NCBI RefSeq assembly: GCF_000166135.1
Contig: NC_014666.1
Coordinates: forward strand, 7,750,001 to 7,814,000
Direction: 5' to 3'
Length of the DNA stretch: 64,000 nucleotides
DNA from: Pseudofrankia inefficax
GTDB lineage: Bacteria > Actinomycetota > Actinomycetes > Frankiales > Frankiaceae
Position numbers and translations under genes: made by a program. Below are positions 62,089 to 64,000 of this stretch, in pieces. The number at the start of each line of letters is the position of its first letter. Positions within the stretch are counted from its first letter, which is position 1. The notes beneath the pieces are model-generated. The model worked only from the letters and a program-made list of their open reading frames with translations. It ran no database searches and was not told the DNA's origin.

Positions 62089-63036
62089 TCACGCCGTCCC
62101 GGGGCGATTGCCGGTATGTTTCACTCGCGTTTCCCAACTGTTATCCACGTCGAGCTCGGAGCCGTCCCGGTGCCCATCCAGGAGATCTGGGAGATACCTC
62201 CCGATCCTGTCGACGAGCCCCGGGATCGCTCCGGCCTCCGCGTGCCCGAAGCCGGGCACGAGCCACAGCCGGGCCGACGGGCCGGCCGCGGCGGCGAGTG
62301 CCCGCGGGTGCTCCAGCGAGAAATACCCATCCAGCTCACCATGGACGATCAGCGTCGGAGCGGGCGCGATCTGCCCGATCAGGTCGACCGGCGCGGCCGG
62401 CTGTTCGGCGGGCACGAGCGACCACGGCGGTGCCGGAATCCGCACACCGAATCCGAGTCGGGCGACCAGTCGTCCGGTCGACGTCTCGGCCATCCAGTGA
62501 ATGCGGCGCATCGGCGCGGTATCACGTACGAACCATCGACTGGTGGCGCTGACAGCGACGACGGCGTCCGGAGTGTGACGCAGCAGACGGCCGTGAACGG
62601 CTGTTCCGGAACGCGCCAGCGCGGCATGTCTCACTACGGCCGCACCGCCCATCGACCACCCGACAGTGACCACGCGGTCATATCCGAGTCGCCGCGCCTC
62701 GCCCACGGCAGCATCAACGTCGAACACCTCGCGGTCACCGAACGTGCAACGACCGGTGGAGCTACCGTGACCCCGCGTCTCGATCAGCAGCACGCTCGCG
62801 TGCCAGCGCAAGCCCTCGGCGACGGAGCGCACCGGTCGCCGGGCGATGGTTCCCGAGAATCCCGGGACGACCACAGCCGCTGGTGGCCGTGGTCCGGCCC
62901 CCACCAAAGGGCCGTAATCGAGCAACGCAGTGGCCAGAATCTCAGCGTCGGCGGTCGGGAGAACCCGGTAGACGGTGGGAGCGCAGTCGAGCACTCCGCT
63001 ATCCTCCTCACGTACCGATGTGCGTTTCATGCCCAT
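62089..63036 (-). CDS. alpha/beta hydrolase
   Basis: About 315 residues. AAVVVPGFSGTIARRPVRSV opens the fold with the oxyanion region, VLLIETRGHGSSTGRCTFGD follows, VVTVGWSMGGAAVVRHAALA carries the nucleophile Ser in GWSMGG, and LIVHGELDGYFSLEHPRALA and WLVPGFGHAEAG supply the Asp and His. Substrate unknown. ATG at 63036 or 63030 lacks a ribosome site. It is divergent from glnR with 116 bp between. Confidence 0.87.
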   Translation of the reverse strand: MGMKRTSVREEDSGVLDCAPTVYRVLPTADAEILATALLDYGPLVGAGPRPPAAVVVPGFSGTIARRPVRSVAEGLRWHASVLLIETRGHGSSTGRCTFGDREVFDVDAAVGEARRLGYDRVVTVGWSMGGAAVVRHAALARSGTAVHGRLLRHTPDAVVAVSATSRWFVRDTAPMRRIHWMAETSTGRLVARLGFGVRIPAPPWSLVPAEQPAAPVDLIGQIAPAPTLIVHGELDGYFSLEHPRALAAAAGPSARLWLVPGFGHAEAGAIPGLVDRIGRYLPDLLDGHRDGSELDVDNSWETRVKHTGNRPGTA

Positions 63037-63152
63037 GACGGTCGTGAGACGCCGCAGTCCGACTTGTGTCAACCAAGGCCAAGAACGGACCGCTCGGCAC
63101 CACTTGGGTCGACGCTGCCCCACCACCATCCGCCGCACCTGGAGGAGCCGTC

Positions 63153-63899
63153 TTGAGCGTCGTCCTTTTGCTCACCAACGCCCCCGGTCCGTCCGCCGAG
63201 TCCTTCCCATCACTCGGCCTGCTCACCCACACCGTGCGCGTCGCACCGCTGGAGGCCAGCGCGCTGCTCGACGCCCCGCCGGTCGACGTCATCGCCGTGG
63301 ACGGACGGCGTGAGCTCGTCATCGCCCGAGGCCTGTGCCGCCTGCTGCGCACGACGGGCCTCACCACCCCGCTGCTCGCCCTGGTCACCGAGGGCGGCCT
63401 CGCCGCGGTCTCCGCCGACTGGGGTGTCGACGACGTGGTGCTCGACACGGCGGGCCCGGCGGAGGTGGAAGCCCGGCTGCGCCTCGCGATCGGCCGGGTA
63501 GCCGCCGCTGGCGGGACCGCCGAGGCCGGCGTCATCCGTTCGGGCGACCTCTCCGTGGACGAGACCACCTACTCCGCCAAGCTGCGTGGCCGTCCGCTCG
63601 AGCTCACCTTCAAGGAGTTCGAGCTGCTCAAGTACCTCGCCCAGCACCCGGGCCGGGTGTTCACCCGTGCCCAGCTGCTGCAGGAGGTCTGGGGCTACGA
63701 CTACTACGGCGGCACCCGCACCGTGGACGTCCACGTCCGGCGGCTGCGCGCCAAGCTCGGCGCCGAGCACGAGTCGATGATCGGTACGGTTCGGCACGTC
63801 GGTTACAAGTTCGTTGCCCCGCCGATCACCCCGCTGCCGGACACGAACGCCGCCGGCCGGCTCGAGCGCGACGAGATCCGCACTCCCGAGCGCGTCTGA
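63153..63899 (+). CDS. glnR: nitrogen-metabolism regulator GlnR (OmpR family)
   Basis: 248 residues. [40 protein letters not shown] and [19 protein letters not shown] match Streptomyces GlnR closely. The winged helix is almost identical: [40 protein letters not shown] and [20 protein letters not shown]. GlnR is an orphan regulator with an atypical receiver; it activates ammonium assimilation genes under nitrogen limitation. The TTG at 63153 has GGAGGAG at ideal spacing and begins at homology. No cognate kinase is adjacent. Nothing is seen in 63900-64000. Confidence 0.93.
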   Translation: MSVVLLLTNAPGPSAESFPSLGLLTHTVRVAPLEASALLDAPPVDVIAVDGRRELVIARGLCRLLRTTGLTTPLLALVTEGGLAAVSADWGVDDVVLDTAGPAEVEARLRLAIGRVAAAGGTAEAGVIRSGDLSVDETTYSAKLRGRPLELTFKEFELLKYLAQHPGRVFTRAQLLQEVWGYDYYGGTRTVDVHVRRLRAKLGAEHESMIGTVRHVGYKFVAPPITPLPDTNAAGRLERDEIRTPERV

Positions 63900-64000
63900 C
63901 CTCCGGGCGGCGGACCCACCTCCCGAGGCCAGCTCGCGGCTCTCCCCGGGCCGGCGGTCCCCTTCCCCTGGGCCGACGGGTTCGCGCTCCCTGACATGCG

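Noticed and set aside
1-64000. CRISPR arrays, prophage, insertion sequences, tRNA or rRNA genes
   Set aside because: No regularly spaced identical repeats, transposase or integrase motifs, T-loop-like tRNA segments or rRNA stretches were seen on either strand.

Overview
The window is GC-rich actinobacterial chromosome, most consistent with Frankia or a close relative. That placement rests on codon use, the frequent GTG/TTG starts, the Ala/Gly/Pro-rich low-complexity insertions in otherwise ordinary proteins, and gene order. No rRNA, tRNA, CRISPR array, phage or insertion sequence was recognised. Almost every gene is conserved housekeeping or regulatory. From memory, the order corresponds to two mycobacterial neighbourhoods joined together: roughly Rv0474-Rv0529 (hbhA, mshA, gpm, senX3-regX3, ppx, proC, bS22, galE2, acyltransferase, serB1, hemACDB, hemL, ccd/res/ccs) and Rv0811-Rv0818 (ygfZ, pabC, nitrobindin, sseC, cysA, thiX, glnR).

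Layout. 1-4.0 kb: cytochrome c maturation (resA-like, ccdA, resB, ccsB). 4.1-6.2 kb: a histidine phosphatase and hemL. 6.4-11.2 kb: an F420-type oxidoreductase, an HpnB-like glycosyltransferase and a two-gene ABC exporter. 11.6-14.3 kb: copper export (copZ-copA) behind a CsoR-type palindrome. 14.4-21.0 kb: rex-hemA-hemC-hemD-hemB, with most genes joined by 4-bp GTGA overlaps, behind a promoter overlapped by a Rex operator. 21.1-30.2 kb: glutaredoxin, HAD phosphatase, acyltransferase, epimerase, SAM hydrolase, bS22, proC, a methyltransferase and a TIM-barrel isomerase. 30.4-36.1 kb: ppx, regX3, senX3, phoU, gpmA (phosphate sensing and metabolism). 36.2-41.5 kb: a candidate structured RNA, pabC, a Fur-family regulator, ygfZ and a TPR regulator. 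42.0-46.7 kb: a complete sugar-type ABC importer. 46.8-51.7 kb: DUF349, XRE regulator, HbhA-like protein, aldo/keto reductase and macro domain. 51.7-55.0 kb: methyltransferase, mshA (mycothiol) and YbjN. 55.1-62.0 kb: a sulfur/redox block (nitrobindin, thioredoxin, Cys-rich leader peptide, DUF4395, sulfurtransferase, sseC, DsrE, DUF2993, MoaD). 62.1-63.9 kb: an alpha/beta hydrolase and glnR.

How it works together. Heme synthesis is tied to redox state through Rex and supplies both cytochrome c assembly and the heme-binding nitrobindin. Sulfur handling appears to be governed by a Cys-codon attenuator. Phosphate sensing (senX3-regX3-phoU) and nitrogen control (glnR) lie in the same window.

The least expected signals are non-coding. 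A 73-bp palindromic repeat occurs three times with identical length, always between convergent genes. A structured RNA between pabC and gpmA exposes a 10-nt copy of the 16S anti-Shine-Dalgarno sequence. Five 24-26-bp tandem repeats abut the mshA ribosome site. Several gene ends carry short in-frame tandem duplications. All coordinates, motifs and folds were read by eye; no search or folding program was run.
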